Positions 21,072 through 35,082 of a DNA stretch of 64,000 bases are shown piece after piece. The notes beneath the pieces were generated by a model. The model searched no databases and was not told the origin of the DNA. It saw only the letters and a program-made list of their open reading frames with translations. The stretch is from positions 39,624,405 through 39,688,404 of the forward strand of contig OY759265.1 in NCBI GenBank assembly GCA_963662155.1. The letters are read 5' to 3'. Both the position numbers and the translations under genes were made by a program. Source of the DNA: Lamellibrachia columna. Taxonomy: Eukaryota > Annelida > Polychaeta > Sabellida > Siboglinidae. Each line of letters starts with the position of its first letter. The first letter of the stretch is position 1.

Positions 21072-24000
21072 TACATACTCAACCTCCTTTTCTGTTTGTT
21101 TGACTAATCCACATCCCGATCAGCTCGTATAGCAGAAAAAACCTGGAAACTCTATATATAGCTGCCACTGGAGGTGTTATGTTTTAGCTGATGGTGTTGA
21201 TTCAGCTAAGTTTCGGTTAAACATATTTGCACTACAATTCCTACACTTTGATATAAACTCTGTTTTTGCAAGCAATTCGTGGATCTTGTTGTTTATGGAT
21301 TGCACATTTGACAATAAATATTATTATTGTTCAATATTGACGGAAGAGCACATTCAGACGATTACGGAGACCTCCCTTAAATTCTTACCTCGTTTCCTGA
21401 ATCTTTTTGGATTAGAGGGGAACGAATGGTTGTTTGAACGTAACATATAATTAGGGATCTTGTCCAATAAATCCGAGTTCAAAGTACTGTTAAGTAATAA
21501 AAATGTATTGCAAGAAAATAGCTACATGAGCACATCGATTGACACCACGAGAAAGGCACGTCTACTATTCAACTTAAAATGTGCGTCGCCACTAGACTCC
21601 TGACTAGAGCAGCGCCAACTATGGCTATGCTTGACTATTAGCAGTAAACATATACGTTATACATGTTTACCTATCTAATGGCCAGAAATGTAATCCGGTG
21701 CGCAGCAGAAGTGTCGCAGTCTGCAAATGTGCCATTTTCCCTGTTCAAAAATTACTGTTGGATGGTGCAAAAAACCTTGAAAAGTGGACCGTCTAAATAT
21801 TACTGGCACTTCGTACGTATGCTATGTCAACCAGGAAGTGAAACAGTAGTTTATCTGAGTGAAACCATAATTGACCAATGACACAATCGCTTGGACTGGG
21901 AGGAAGGTGATTCATAGTCATGTGCGGAAGTGGGGGACATATCATTATTTTACTTCCTGGTTGATGAAGTAAAATGTCAGTTATTTTGAGACGGTACCTC
22001 TTTCAATGGTTTTTAGTCTCGCATATCCGACTTGCTCGCCTTGTGAACTCGCCAAGAAGAGAATCTGGCAGAAGAGTAAGAGGTGTGGTCACGTTGTTAC
22101 CCACGGCACTGGCACCAGTCCATTTTGTATAGTCGTTCCAGTGAATCAGCAGCGTCTTTATCGAGATTCTAAACTGAACGTTTGATAGCCTGATTTCACA
22201 TTTCAGTCTGATAGATTGCACAAATGATCTAGCATGTGGTAGTGGACACTAGAGCCAGCGTATGGTAGTGGACACAAGAGCCAGCACGTGGTAGTGGACA
22301 CTAGATATAGGTTTGATTCTTCACGAAATGGTTCTAAAACGAAACGAGCAAATAATATAACTGCGGGAGCGACTTTAAAGTTGGAATCCTATTGTTCTGA
22401 CTGATGATTAATTAATATTTTCTTTGTCAGACACAACCCACGTGATTATGTGCCATCTACTGAGAAACCACACAACCGGTCACAAAACAATAAGCAACCA
22501 CAATCAAAATGACGTGACTAATTTGGTTTTATTTCTAAAATCGTGACATTTACAATCGCAACTGTGTGAATTCCTGAAGCTGAAATGTACACAAATGAAG
22601 TTGATCAGCCCAGGAGCACACAGTAAAGAAACACCGGTATTTCCTGCAAGTTTTCACGCTCACACAAACATTGCTTCTATAACATTTGAACTGCTTAGAA
22701 AATCTTAATCTATAATCATCTAAATCGATCAAGTGCTTAGGCTTTCCCTGGTCCGACAACTTCGGTAAGATTAAATATTCCATTCACTTATAAAAATAGT
22801 ACCCATAAGGTGATGTACACACGAACTGACCCGCACTTGTCCTATCGAGTTGCTCATAATAAATATACCTGAATATCGAACAGGATAGGAAATTGTAACA
22901 GGACATCGCTCTAAAAGTAATGCTGCATTTCCACTTTCTATTATTCAGCCGAAACGCCTGCACTCCATGTAGCAAGATTACCCAATCATCCCGCACTTGA
23001 AGTATTGCATAAATGTGCACCGCTGTGATATTCATACATAACAACATCACTATGGTACAGCGAATCCACACATAGCGTAAATGACGTCATATTCACTCAT
23101 AAATTCTCTCTTATAACCAACAATTACAACATTACCTCCACACCAGGTACTGGCTCTCGCGCTATTGCTTTCACGCCGCTCTAACATATATCTTGAATTC
23201 CACCTACAAGACCCTGCCAGGTGCAATATTCTGTTGACAGAAACTGTATTAGTCAAACTTGGAACTCAGATTTTCAACAAATGTGACAATAAATGGGAAT
23301 TTTCCCTAGGCATTTAAATTTTGTATTGCTGCATAATAGAAAGGTTAGTGAACTGTTTTTGTTGTTCACCACATTAGTCCACAAAATTACAAAACATTTT
23401 GACAACAAAATCATCTGCACGTAATTTAGAATTAGATAAATACGAGTGTTGCATCTGATCAAATTAACCAGTTTCGAAGAGTCCAACTGTGGATTCTGCC
23501 AACAAGAAAGACCAGCCACCTGCCAGGGTCTCATGTAGACAGACCTAGTTGATGGAAACTGGATGCTGCCTGAAGGATCTCTGCTGCAAGGGTCTGCTCT
23601 CACAAGGGCCTCCCCCAAGGGTTTCCTCCCAAGGGACCTCATCCCCAAAGACACAACCACAGATGCAGCATCCATACCCATTGAATCAACAAGCTAAACA
23701 CTTGTAGTATGTGTATATAATATATAGACACAGTTATACACTGTGTGGTAATATTATAACAAAATAATGGTTAACAATAAATTACATACTTTACATTTCC
23801 TCTGCCCTAGCGCCAGACGTAAGCTGGTGACCTCTCCGCCCATGTCTTGCAATGATCTCAACAGTTGGTATCTATAATTCTATATGCACCTACACATTCC
23901 ATGTCTATCCATTCTCCACTAGTTTGGTGTAAACATATTAGCAGTTGTCCTAACTGCGTGTATAAAACCCTTTCGATAGACCTACCAACGTGTGGTACAA

Positions 24001-25618
24001 ACTCAGGATGTGATTTACGTTTAGTAACACGGACCCCATTAGGACATTACATCAGTGGGCGAGAAAGGGAGTGTCAAAGACCCTCCATTTGACGCCACAG
24101 ACTAATAATAATATAATAATAAAACTTTATTTTTACACCAACAAATCCGGGGCTACTGCCCCGTTCACGGGTGTGTACAGACATCAATTCACACGATACA
24201 AACTTGTATGGAGATAGTGAGGATAATAATAATAATACATGTGCTGTATAAAATGTTAAAAACTATGCAGAGTGTTCGCGTGTGTAAATTATTTTAAGAA
24301 ACAAAAACGTATACTGATTACATGGCATTTGTATATAAAAATAAATCTTAAATAGGAAATAAAACGCTAATATCATCAATTGTACAGAACATAAATAGGA
24401 TTGATAATATGTAATAAGATCATTAAAAATGCAATATCAAAGCGGTAAAACCCATTAAGTGGAAAACATAAATGTCTTTAGTAGCTTCATGAATTGCGGG
24501 TGGTTGCCGTTTCTACGTATGTTGGCAGGCAGTTTATTCCACAGCGTGGGGCCAGCGCAGGCAAACGCTCGACGGCCGAAACGGTTCATCTTCTCCCAGC
24601 CAAGTTTCCGTCAAGGCGACGATGTCCAATTCGCGTTCGTCGATGTAGTCACGCACGAGCAGCGCCTTGTTGCGAATGGATCTTACATTGATCAAGGCGA
24701 ATTTCGCACGAAGGTCAGGCGAGCTTCGCGCAATGAACGACCAATTCCCAGTTCCCCTCGATGTCAGTTGTATCAGGTTTGAATTGTGGACACCAGTTTG
24801 TTTGCTAACATAACTGACCTGATGACACCGTCTGCTGGCCACCCTGGTTATTGGCCTGGATCGTCTTATTCCGGCTTTTGTGCCACGTCTAGTGGGTGAT
24901 CGACACAAATGTAGTTTTTCTATTGTTGCCGTCCACAGGTGACTAGGCGGCTGCATGCATTTCCTTAAATTCAGAAGCAATGTCCTGGACAGCGACATGC
25001 TTCAGCAGTCGCTACCTCAGGCAGGCAATGTTCCGGTACGGTGAGCAAAGAGCTTGGTAACGCATGCATGTGTAGTTCAAACCGGTTGAAGTTGATAGCG
25101 GCAGCCACGCCTTAGAATAAAGGCCAGTTTAAAAGTCAATGTAAAACGTATTATTAAAAACACAAGCAAGTCACATACCTTCCAGTTGTACTCTTTGTAC
25201 ATTCACGATATATATTACACAGCACGTAGACAATCCAGAATCTGAGAACGTTGTTAAATGACGATAACAGTCAGACCGGGAGCAGCCGCACACAGCAGCG
25301 CTACAACTTTCACAAGTGCTCCAGACTGGGTTCCATTCCAACTATCCAAAGAAATGACTTCTACAGCAGTGACCCAGTCACATGGTATATAGCAATGTGG
25401 TCAAAAGAAGTGAAGAATTCAACAAGTTTTGTTTCTACCCCGACCAGAATGATAACAAAGCATTACCTCAGTTCAGAGTGGCAAGCAATAAAAATGAACA
25501 CTGTTTGAATGTTAACGCAAACTGGTGCTTATAATTGCCTGCAATATCAGTAATTAGCCTGAGAACATTCTATTAAACATAATGTACAATTACTTTTATA
25601 ATGAACAATAAAGGACCC
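21072..25618 (+). repeat. Repeat A, left-arm copy with nested LINE derivative
   Basis: It begins at ACTCAACCTCCTTTTCTG and ends near TACAATTACTTTTATAATG. It shares about 3.3 kb with 48911-52847 once the nested element at 24104-25326 is removed. No terminal inverted repeats or recognisable protein are seen. It lacks the 540-bp block present in the right-arm and fourth copies. Short minus-strand frames in 22550-23256 (for example YIYYEQLDRTSAGQFVCTSP) are open in several copies but of unknown meaning. Confidence 0.75.
24104..25326 (-). mobile_element. Non-autonomous LINE derivative with internal deletion (left arm)
   Basis: Minus strand. It has a leader, then an APE endonuclease N-terminus (FALINVRSIRNKALLVRDYI, LDIVALTETWLGEDE), and then directly the C-terminal end of a LINE protein in another frame (FACAGPTLWNKLPANIRR). 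The 3' end is AATAAAGTTTTA and a TAATAAT-type tail. All reverse transcriptase sequence between is gone. The homologous site at 52574 is empty, proving insertion. It is mirrored at 29637-30849. Confidence 0.75.
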
Positions 25619-25889
25619 ATATGTTGACGATAAGGTCCAACCTTCACTGAATAATGTGTGTTGAACACGAGTCCTGCAATCTGTGACCCAAACTGATTCT
25701 CATCGGCATATTGTGCTATCCGCGTGACATTCCTCCATGTCTCCCCGTTGGCTTGAAGCCACACGACGTAATAGTAGTAGGCCTCCAGACCAGACGGGAT
25801 GTCATTAGCTTTGGGCCAACTCATTACAGCGGACGAGCTGTTAATGGTGTCAACTTGAGGCACTTGTAATGTTCCGAAGTACGGTGTCG
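25619..25889 (-). pseudogene. Host fibronectin type III exon, cut by repeat A
   Basis: After an acceptor (TTATTCCACCAG|CG at 25889) the minus strand encodes an FN3-like segment: VPQVDTINSSSAVMSWP, LEAYYYYVVWLQANGETW and NTHYSVKVGPY. Phase 1 at the start matches the upstream EGF exon. The open frame then runs straight into repeat A at about 25619 instead of finishing the domain and reaching a donor, so the exon is truncated. Confidence 0.65.
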
Positions 25890-26322
25890 CTGGTGGAATA
25901 AAGATAACGAACTGCACGCATTACGGACGAAGATGACACATTAGTGCGTATTATCTGAGTACAGGAACCTGGTTTATAAGCACTAAGGCGGACTAAAAAT
26001 GTCAACTGCATTCTAAAATGTTGCTAAATGTATGTGTTTTGTTGTTTATATGCCAGTATATTAGAAATATATATTGATTGTTAAAATAGTACGAGGAAAT
26101 TAATAACAAAACAATAACACGGGTTAATATTAAATAACAGCTTTTCGTATTTTTGCTGCTACACTTATCTAATGTAACGTGTTTATCATATTCCTGTTAA
26201 TATGTTCAATAACTTGACAATGTTAACACTTATTTACTTCTTTTCACATTATTAGTGTATAATACAATTAATAATTCACGTACCTGCACCATGATTGTGT
26301 CAGCCATGTGCATTGTACTTAC

Positions 26323-26466
26323 GAATGTGTGTGTTACAAACATCCGAAATGAACCCGTCTTCGCAACCGTTGGTACAGAATCCGTTCTCAACGTTGCAGG
26401 ATGAATTGTCCTTGCAGTGTCCGCAGTCCTCCCGACAGTTTATCCCATAGGTCCTTCCCTCGCAGG
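26323..26466 (-). CDS. Host EGF-like exon
   Basis: A 144-bp minus-strand exon with acceptor TTATCTGCAG at 26467 and donor GTAAGT at 26322, phase 1 at both ends. It encodes an EGF/laminin-like module with eight Cys (CEGRTYGINC, CGHCKDNSSC, GFCTNGCEDGF). Modules like this followed by FN3 occur in molluscan MEGF-like and receptor-type tyrosine phosphatase-like proteins. The same family is seen at 59079-63904. It lies in the palindrome spacer and has no mirror copy. Confidence 0.7.
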
Positions 26467-26704
26467 CTGCAGATAAACACATTATAGTGGACTCCGCTAA
26501 ACAGAATCACTTATGACCACATCGATTTGATTGTGTTTTAAAAGCGGCTGATTATCGTAACCGAATTTCGGGGGGAAATAGATTCCGAATGATATAGAAG
26601 TGAATGTACGTCAAACAATATGGTTTCATAATACTATATTTCTTATTACCTCATCCAAATATTTGTATTACCATTATACATTTAACAAGGTGGCTTCTTC
26701 AGTG

Positions 26705-28035
26705 CGATTTATTGGTTGATTGATTGATTGTTTGGTTGGTTGGTTGGTTGGTTGGTTATAACAAAGATTTTACAAGATTTAACAAAATGTCCATCCAAGG
26801 CGAAGGCCCAGATGGCAAGTGGACAAGGAAGCCATTGGCTTATCGAGAGTCCAAAATTTTTAATCTATGTGTAATCATCCCTCCTGAGACATGTTTCAAC
26901 CTTGTTTTTAAACATGTTCTCCCTGCTAGCAGTTATACAATATGTAGATACTTTGTTCCATTCAATGATTATCCTATGTGAGAACGAGTAATTCCTGATA
27001 TCCAATCTACATTAATCTTTTACTAATGTTACCTCATGTCCTCTTGTTTTATTATCTTTCTTGAGTAAAACAAAATATTTCTTTCAATATTTTCATGCCC
27101 ATTCAATATCTTAAAAACTTTAATTTGATCTCCTCTTCTCCTCTAGGGTTGTTAAACCACACTTCTTTCAATCGTTCTTCATAACTAAGGTCTCTCAGTT
27201 CTGGAATCATTTTAGTTGCTCCCCTCTGTATTATGTCAAGCGTATCTATATCCTTCTTACGATATGGTCTCCAAGATTGTATACAGTTCTCTAAATGAGG
27301 CATAACCACTGCTTTTTACGGAGGTATAATTAGCCTTTTCTCCTTGTATGCTATGTTTCTCCTAATCAACCCAATAATTGTATTACCATTTTGAAGCTGC
27401 AACACCACACTGCTCTGAAACTTTCATATCAGCAATTATTGTTTTCCTAAGTCCTTTTCTTTTCCAGTAGTGCCCAGAACAGTATATCCCATTTTATAGT
27501 TTACATCCAAGTTCCCATGTCCTGTATGTTGGCATTTATATGTTCAAAAATGTAACAACATCTACAGTTTTCTCAGACCATTTCACTAATCTGTCTAGAT
27601 AGTTTTATAAATGTTGTTTATAACCATCATTGTTAATCCTTCTAATCACTTTTGTGTCATCCTCAAATTTCAGTACGTTGCTTGTTATATTATCGCCCAA
27701 GTCATTGATATTTATTAAGAATAATAAAGGTCCTAATACTGATCATTGTAGTACCCCACTCAAAACTGATTTCCAGTATGAAATCTCCCCATATACAACA
27801 ACACGCTGTGTTCTGTCAATCAGCCATTGTTCTATCCAGTTGATAATGTCGTCCCCGATACCATGGGCTTTTAATTTAAGTAGTAATCGTTGTCAACAGT
27901 GTTTCTAAAATCTAAGTATATAATATCTACTGGTGATCCCTCTTCTAGCCACTTAGTGATTTCTTCCAAAAAACATAGCATATTTGGTAAGCATGATCTC
28001 GCTTTTAGGAATGCGTGTTGAGATGATATAATATT
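26705..28035 (-). pseudogene. CR1-like LINE remnant, minus strand
   Basis: Minus strand from 28083: SQHAFLKARSCLPNMLCFLEEI, then reverse-transcriptase fragments with many breaks, then HLENCIQSWRPYRKKDID and RDLSYEERL near 27300-27150, and a 3' end near 26760 with a TTGG-rich tail (26705-26758). It is the same broad family as 28036-29145 and 56400-58870, but more diverged. Confidence 0.7.
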
Positions 28036-29145
28036 GTCATTAGAAGAAGTAGTAGTTCCTTCAGAATGGAAAGAAGCAAACATTACGCCGCTTTTTAAGA
28101 AGAGATCGAGGAAGAGATCGGTTTTGAGTGGGGTACCACAGGGATCAGTATTAGGCCCTATACTGTTTTTAATATATATAAATCATTTGGAAGATGACAT
28201 ATCTAGCAAAGTACTGAAATGTGCCGATGACACAAAAGTATTCAGAAAGGTTACTAACGATACAGATAAAACAAGTTTACAGGATGATCTAGATAAATTA
28301 TTTAAATGGTCAGAAAAATGACATGAAATGAAATGAAATGAAATTTTTATAAAATTTTGGGAAGTGTAAGTGTATACACATAGGACATGGAAACATGGAC
28401 GAAGAATATAAAATGGGGGATGCTGTACTAGGTAGAACCACACAAGAAAAGGACTTAAGAGTAACATTTAGTGCTGACATGAAAGTTGGTTGCTGCTTCG
28501 AAAGAAATCAAATTCTAGGGCTAATTAAGAGAACTATCATGTATAAGGAGAAACAGCTAATTTTACCCCTGTACAAAGCAATAGTTAGACCACATTTGGA
28601 TTATTGTATTCAAGCATGGAGGCCGTATCGTAAAAAGGACATAGACAAGCTAGAAAGAATACAAAGAATAGCAACTAAAATGATTCAAGAATTGAGAGAC
28701 CTTAGTTACGAAAGTCGCTTATTACAATATGGTTTGACAACACTGGAGACCAGGAGACTAAGAGGAGACCAAATAAAAGCCTTTATGATAGTGAACGGTT
28801 ATGAGGATGTTGAGAGGAATATGTTCTTCAAATTTAAGAAGGCAGTAGAACCAGAGGACACAAAGCAGCATTAGTTAAGGAGCAGTGTAGGTTGGACATG
28901 AGAAAGTACTCTTTCTCACACAGAGTGATAAATGAATGGAACAAACTGCCAAATGATTGTGTTAATGCTAGTAGCGTGAATATGTTTAAAAATAGAATTG
29001 ACAGATATTTCATAAGGGCGGGCTACACATAGATGAGAAAATTGTTGGACTCTCGATAAGCCAATGGTTTCTTTGTCCACTTGCCACCTGGAACTTGTTG
29101 TTTGGGATAGCAATCTTGTTAAATCTTGATAAATATTAAATATTT
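28036..29145 (+). pseudogene. CR1-like LINE remnant, plus strand, head-to-head with the previous one
   Basis: It begins in the EWKEANITPLFKK region, skips part of the catalytic domain, then has SGVPQGSVLGPILFLIYIN and KCADDTKVF (Cys at the usual Tyr/Phe of the FADD box). From 28395 follow NMDEEYKMGDAVLGRTT and HLDYCIQAWRPYRKKDID. The non-coding 3' end runs to about 29145. It is broken by stops and an ATGAA microsatellite near 28322. Confidence 0.75.
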
Positions 29146-29261
29146 GATTGAGCTATTCGAAGGAGAGGAAGCTGAACCTTTTATGTGGCGTATGAAATAT
29201 CATGGCTTTTATTTTGTCTTTCATTGGGTGTACCCAAGGCTCAAAATGGGTCCTTTATTGC

Positions 29262-29383
<122 letters not shown>

Positions 29384-29391
29384 GTCCTTTA

Positions 29392-32300
29392 TTGTTCATT
29401 ATAAAAGTAATTGTACATTGCAGGCAATTATAAGCACCAGTTTGCGTGAACATTCAAACAGTGTTCATTCATATTGCTTGCCACCCTGAACAGAGGCAAT
29501 GCCTTGTTATCATTCTGGACATGGTAGAAACAAAACTTGTTGAATTCTTCACTTCTTTTGACCACATTGCTATATACCATGTGACTGGGTCACTGCTGTA
29601 GAAGTCATTTCTTTGGATAGTTGGAATGGAACCCAGTCTGGAGCACTTGTGAAGGTTGTAGCGCTGCTGTGTGCGGCTGCTCCCGGTCTGACTGTTATCG
29701 TCATTTAACAACGTTCTCAGATTCTGGATTGTCTACGTGCTGTGTAATATATATCGTGAATGTACAAAGAGTACAACTGGAAGGTATGTGACTTGCTTGT
29801 GTTTTTAATAATACGTTTTATATTGACTTTTAAACTGGCCTTTATTCTAAGGCGTGGCTGCCGCTATCAACTTCAACCGGTTTGAACTACACATGCATGC
29901 GTTACCAAGCTCTGTGCTCACCGTACCGGAACATTGCCTGCCTGAGGTAGCGACTGCTGAAGCATGTCGCTGTCCAGGACATTGCTTCTGAATTTAAGGA
30001 AATGCATGCAGCCGCCTAGTCAACCGTGGACGGCAACAATAGAAAAACTACATTTGTGTCGACCACTAGACGTGGCACAAAAGCCGGAATAAGACGATCC
30101 AGGCCAATAACCAGGGTGGCCAGCAGACGGTGCCATCAGGTCAGTTCTGTTAGCAAACAAACTGGTGTCAACAATTCAAACCTGATACAACTTACATCGA
30201 GGGGAACTGGGAATTGGTCGTTCATTGCGCGAAGCTCGTCTGACCTTCGTGCGAAATTCACCTTGATCAATGTAAGATCCATTCGCATCAAGGCGCTGCT
30301 CGTGCGTGAATACATCGACGAACGCGAATTGGACGTCGTCGCCTTGACGGAAACTTGGCTGGGAGAAGATGAACCGTTTCGGCCGCCGAGCATTTGCCTG
30401 CGCTGGCCCCACGCTGTGGAATAAACTGCCTGCCAACATACGTAGAAACGGCAACCACCCGCAATTCAAGAAGACATTTATGTTTTCCACTTAATGGGTT
30501 TTACCGCTTTGATATTGCATTTTTAATGAACTTATTACATATTATCAATCCTATTTATGTTCTGTACTATTGATGATATTAGCGTTTTATTTCCTATTTA
30601 TGATTTATTTTTTATATACAAATGCCATGTAGTCAGTATACGTTTTTGTTTCTTAAAATAATTTACACACGCGAACACTCTGCATAGTTTTTAACATTTT
30701 ATAAAGCGCATGTATTATTATTATTATTATCACTATATACATACAAGTTTGTATCGTGTGAACTGATGTCCGTACACACCCGTGAACGGGGCAGTAGCCC
30801 CGGATTTGTTGGTGTAAAAATAAAGTTTTATTTTTATATTATTATTAGTCTGTGGCGTCAAATGGAGGGTCTTTGACACTCCCTTTCTCGCCCACTGATG
30901 TAATGTCCTAATGGGGTCCGTGTTTCAAAGACTACACGTAAATCACATCCTGGGTTTGTATTACACGTTGGTAGGTCTATCGAAAGGGTTTTATACACGC
31001 AGTTAGGACAACTGCTAATATTGTTACACCAAACTAGTGCAGAATGGATAGACATGGGATGTGTAGGTGCATATAGAATTATAGATACCAACTGTTGAGA
31101 TCATTGCAAGACTTGGGCGGAGAGGTCACCAGCTGACGTCTGGCGCTAGGGCAGAGGAAATGTAAAGTATGTAATTTATTGTTAACCATTATTTTGTTGT
31201 AATATTACCACACTGTGTATAACTATGTCTATATATTATATATACATACTACAAGTGTTTAGCTTGCTGATTCAATGGGTATGGATGTTGCATCTGTGGT
31301 TGTGTCTTTGGGGATGAGGCCCCTTGGGAGGAGACCCTTGGGGCAAAGATCCTTCAGGAAGCATCCAGTTTCCATCGACTAGGTCTGTCTACATGAGACC
31401 CTGGCAGGTTGCTGCTCTTTCTTATTGGCAGAATCCACAGTTGGACTCTTTGAAACTGATTAACTTGATTAGATGCACCACTCGTATTTATCTAATTCTA
31501 AATTACGTGCAGATAATTTTGCTGTCAAAATGTTTTTGTAATTTTGTGGACTAATGTGGTGAACAACAAAAACAGTTCACTAACCTTTCTATTATGCAGC
31601 AATACAACATTTAAATGCCTAGGGAAAAATTACCATTTATTGTCAGATATGTTGAAAATCTGGGTTCCAAGTTTGACTAATACAGTTTCTGTCAACAGAA
31701 CCTTGCACCTGGTAGGGTCTTGTAGGTGGAATTCAGGATATATGTTAGAGCGGCGTGAAAGCAATAGTGCAAGAGCCAATACCTGGTGTGGAGGTAATGT
31801 TGTAATTGTTGGTTATAAGAGAGAATTTATAAGTGAATATGACGTCATTTACGCTATGTGTGGATTGGCTATACCATAGTGATGTTGTTATGTATGAATA
31901 TCACAGCGGTGCACATTTATGCAATACATCAAGGGCGGGATGATTGGGTAATCTTGCTACGTGCAGTGCAGGCGTTTCGGCTGAATAATAGAATGTGGAA
32001 ATGCAGCATTACTTTTAGAACGATGTCCTGTTACAGTTTCCTATCCTGTTCGATATTCAGGTCTATTTATTATGAGCAACTCGATAGGAGAAGTCCGGGT
32101 CCGTTCGTATGTACATCACCTTATGGGTACTATTTTTTATGTGAATGGAATATTTAATCTTACCGAAGTTGCCGGACCAGGGAAAGCTTAAACACTTGAC
32201 CGATTTAGATGATTATAGATTAAGATTTTCTAAGCAGTTCAAATGTTGTAGAAGCAATGCTTGTGTGAGCGTGAAAACTTGCAGAAAATACCGGTGTTTC

Positions 32301-34247
32301 TTTACTGTGTGCTCCAGGACTGATCAACTTTGTTTGTGTACATTTCAGCATCAGGAATTCATACAGTTGCGATTGTAAATGTCACGATTTTAGAAATAAA
32401 ACCAATTTAGTCACGTCACTTTGATTGTGGTTGCTTATTGTTTTGTGACCGGTTGTGTGGTTTCTCAGTAGATGGCACATAATCACGTGGGTTGTGTCTG
32501 ACAAAGAAAATATTAATTAATCATCAGTCAGAACAATAGGATTCCAACTTTAAAGTCACTCCCGCAGTTATATTATTTGCTCGTTTCGTTTTAGAATCAT
32601 TTCGTGAAGAATCAAACCTATATCTAGTGTCCACTACCACGTGCTGGCTCTTGTGTCCACTACCATACATTGGCTCTAGTGTCCACTACCACATGTAGGT
32701 CATTTGTGAAATCTGTCAGACTGAAATGTGAAATCAGGCCAACAAACGTTTAGTGTAGAATCTCGATAATGACGCTGCTGATTTACGGGAACGACTACAC
32801 AAAATGGACTGGTTGGTACCAGTGCCGTCAACAACAACGTGACCACACCTCTGACTCTTCTGCCAGATTCTCTTCTCGGCAAGTTCACAAGGCGAGCAAG
32901 TCGGATATGAGAGACTAAACAAACCGTTGAAAGAGGTACAGTCTCAAAATAACTGGCATTTTACTTCATCAACCAGGAAGTAAAATAATGATATATCCCC
33001 CACTTCCGCATATGACTATGAATCACCTTCCTCCCAGTCCTAGCGATTGTGCTAAATGGTCAATTATGGTTTCACTCAGATAAACTACTGTTTCACTTTC
33101 TCTTCATATAGCATACGTACGAAGTGCCAGTGATATTTAGACTGTCCCCTTTTCAAGGTTTTTTGCACCATTCAACTATAATTTTTGAACAGGGAAAATG
33201 GCACATTTGCAGACTGCGACACTTCCGCTGCGCACCGGATTACATTTTAGTTGGTGGTTAGCAGAATCCCTGCGTATGTAGACAAAATCTTGTTTTTGTT
33301 GACATCTGACGAGGAGCATCTGCAGTGTTGATTTTTTCGAAATAAATCTTAGGATTTGACGAAAACTCATGCAACATGTCATCGTGATAAAATCCGGACT
33401 AAAAACTTAAACATGGTCGACTATGCTATGGAAAAATAAATAATTATCTGTCCCCACCATTCACCGTATAAATTTTTGCGCGTGCGCGGATGTTGTTATC
33501 CTTGGCAAAACGATCTATATAATTGTTATAGAATATTCTATAGGATTTTTGCGTACACAGCTACAAAGTCCCATATGTGGAATTATGGGGACATAACATA
33601 TATTTTGTTAATACGTACGTACGTGATAGTTATACTTACGTAAGTGATAGTCAGGGCGTCTGGTCTGACACATATCCTGAAGTTAATAGGTACTATTAGT
33701 GAATGCAACATGTTAGGGATGAGCGTTACTACCTTCTAATGACTGTATCACCTTCTGTGTTTTGTGGCCTTTCTGGCCATTACATAGGTAAACATTTATA
33801 ACGTATATGTTTACTGCTAATAGCCAAGCATAGCCATAGTTGGCGCTGCTCTAGTCTAGAGTCTAGGGGCGACGCACATTTTAAATTGAATAGCGGTTTC
33901 GTTATATGGCACAACATCTTGAAAGATGGCGTCGGTCAGTGGTTTTGTTTCTGTAATAGTAGACGTGCCTTTCTCGTGGTGTCAGTTCATTGTTTGGCTA
34001 CGTTACTCAGCGCCAGCGGGAACTCGCACTTGCTGTTCTCTGCCTCTGGGCCAGCAGAGTTTATATCAAAGTGTAGGAACTGTAGTGCAAATATGTTTAA
34101 CCGAAACTTGGTTAGCTGAATCAACACCATCAGCTAAAACATAACACCTCCAGTGGCAGCTATATATAGAGTTTCCAGGTTTTTTCTGCTATACGAGCTG
34201 ATCTGGATGTGGATTAGTCAAACAAACAGAAAAGGAGGTTGAGTATG
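29392..34247 (-). repeat. Repeat A, right-arm copy (inverted) with nested LINE derivative
   Basis: The mirror of 21072-25618. It retains a 540-bp block (33240-33785) missing from copies 1 and 2, plus a region at 33890-34140 shared with 49380-49540. The block contains AATACGTACGTACG and AGGGCGTCTGGTCTGAC, related to the 5' region of the IS3-like transposon. On the plus strand, frames 31544-31879 and 31858-32157 are open but of unknown identity. Confidence 0.75.
29637..30849 (+). mobile_element. Non-autonomous LINE derivative with internal deletion (right arm)
   Basis: The mirror of 24104-25326 with the same internal junction: the endonuclease N-terminus (IDERELDVVALTETWLGEDE) fused in a different frame to the C-terminal end (FACAGPTLWNKLPANIRR), then AATAAAGTTTTA. 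The shared junction means the deletion predates arm duplication. Confidence 0.75.
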
Positions 34248-34258
34248 TATGTTTACAA

Positions 34259-34850
34259 ATGGATATGATCGTCTTTCCACCAAAAAAGTGTATTTATGAG
34301 ACCATACCGGAAATTGAAAATAGCAAACCGGATAGTGCTACGAGGTGTGACAACAACAATCTTCTGCTCAACGCTAAGAAAACAAAAGAACTTATATTTG
34401 ACTTTAGAAAGTGTGATCATTGCACTCCAATTATCATTGGTGACTGTGCTGTATGTCGTGTTGAGAAATACAAATATTTGGGCAGCGTAATTGATGAGAA
34501 ACTTTCTTGGTCTTATCATTTTGACTCTGACATCTCTGTAACATTTAGATTTTAACAAATGTTGTGTTTCCTCAGGCTACTCAAAACATTCACTATTCAT
34601 GATACTATACGTCATCTGTTCTGTTCATCTGTTGTTGAAAGTATTTTTCCATTCATTCTTAATTTCTGGTCTAATTTAAATAACCATCAGCAAGAATATA
34701 TGAGAAGGCTGCCGAAAAGAGGTGAAACGATTACAAGTACCAATATCACCGCTATTGAAAGCCAACATTTTATTAAATGTGTAAACAAAGTAAATGTCTC
34801 ATTGCAGTTCAAAACCACCCACTTTAACCATACTTTGTATTCATGAGGTC
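34259..34850 (+). pseudogene. LINE reverse transcriptase 3' fragment (right arm)
   Basis: The mirror of 20475-21062, with CDNNNLLLNAKKTKELIFDF, YKYLGSVIDEKLSWS and HLFCSSVVESIFPFILNFW. It is nearly identical to the left copy. Confidence 0.7.
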
Positions 34851-35082
34851 CGGCACAAAACTGAGGATGCCATCTTATAGGAGTGAAAGATACAGGAAAT
34901 TATTCATACCTAATTCCATCATCTTGTATAATTCATTATCCACATTGAAAAAATTGTCCAAAATAACGTAGTTGTATTTAATGTGACATTCGCGGGTCCT
35001 TCATAATCAACAAACATTATGTTGTTGTGTCTAGATACTCTTTATTACACGTTTGCAGAGGAAGCCAGATAGTCTCCACCAC

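Noticed and set aside
22550..23256. Recurrent short frames of repeat A as a conserved gene
   Set aside because: Openness in copies about 95% identical is weak evidence, several frames overlap, and none resembles a known family; kept only as a note.
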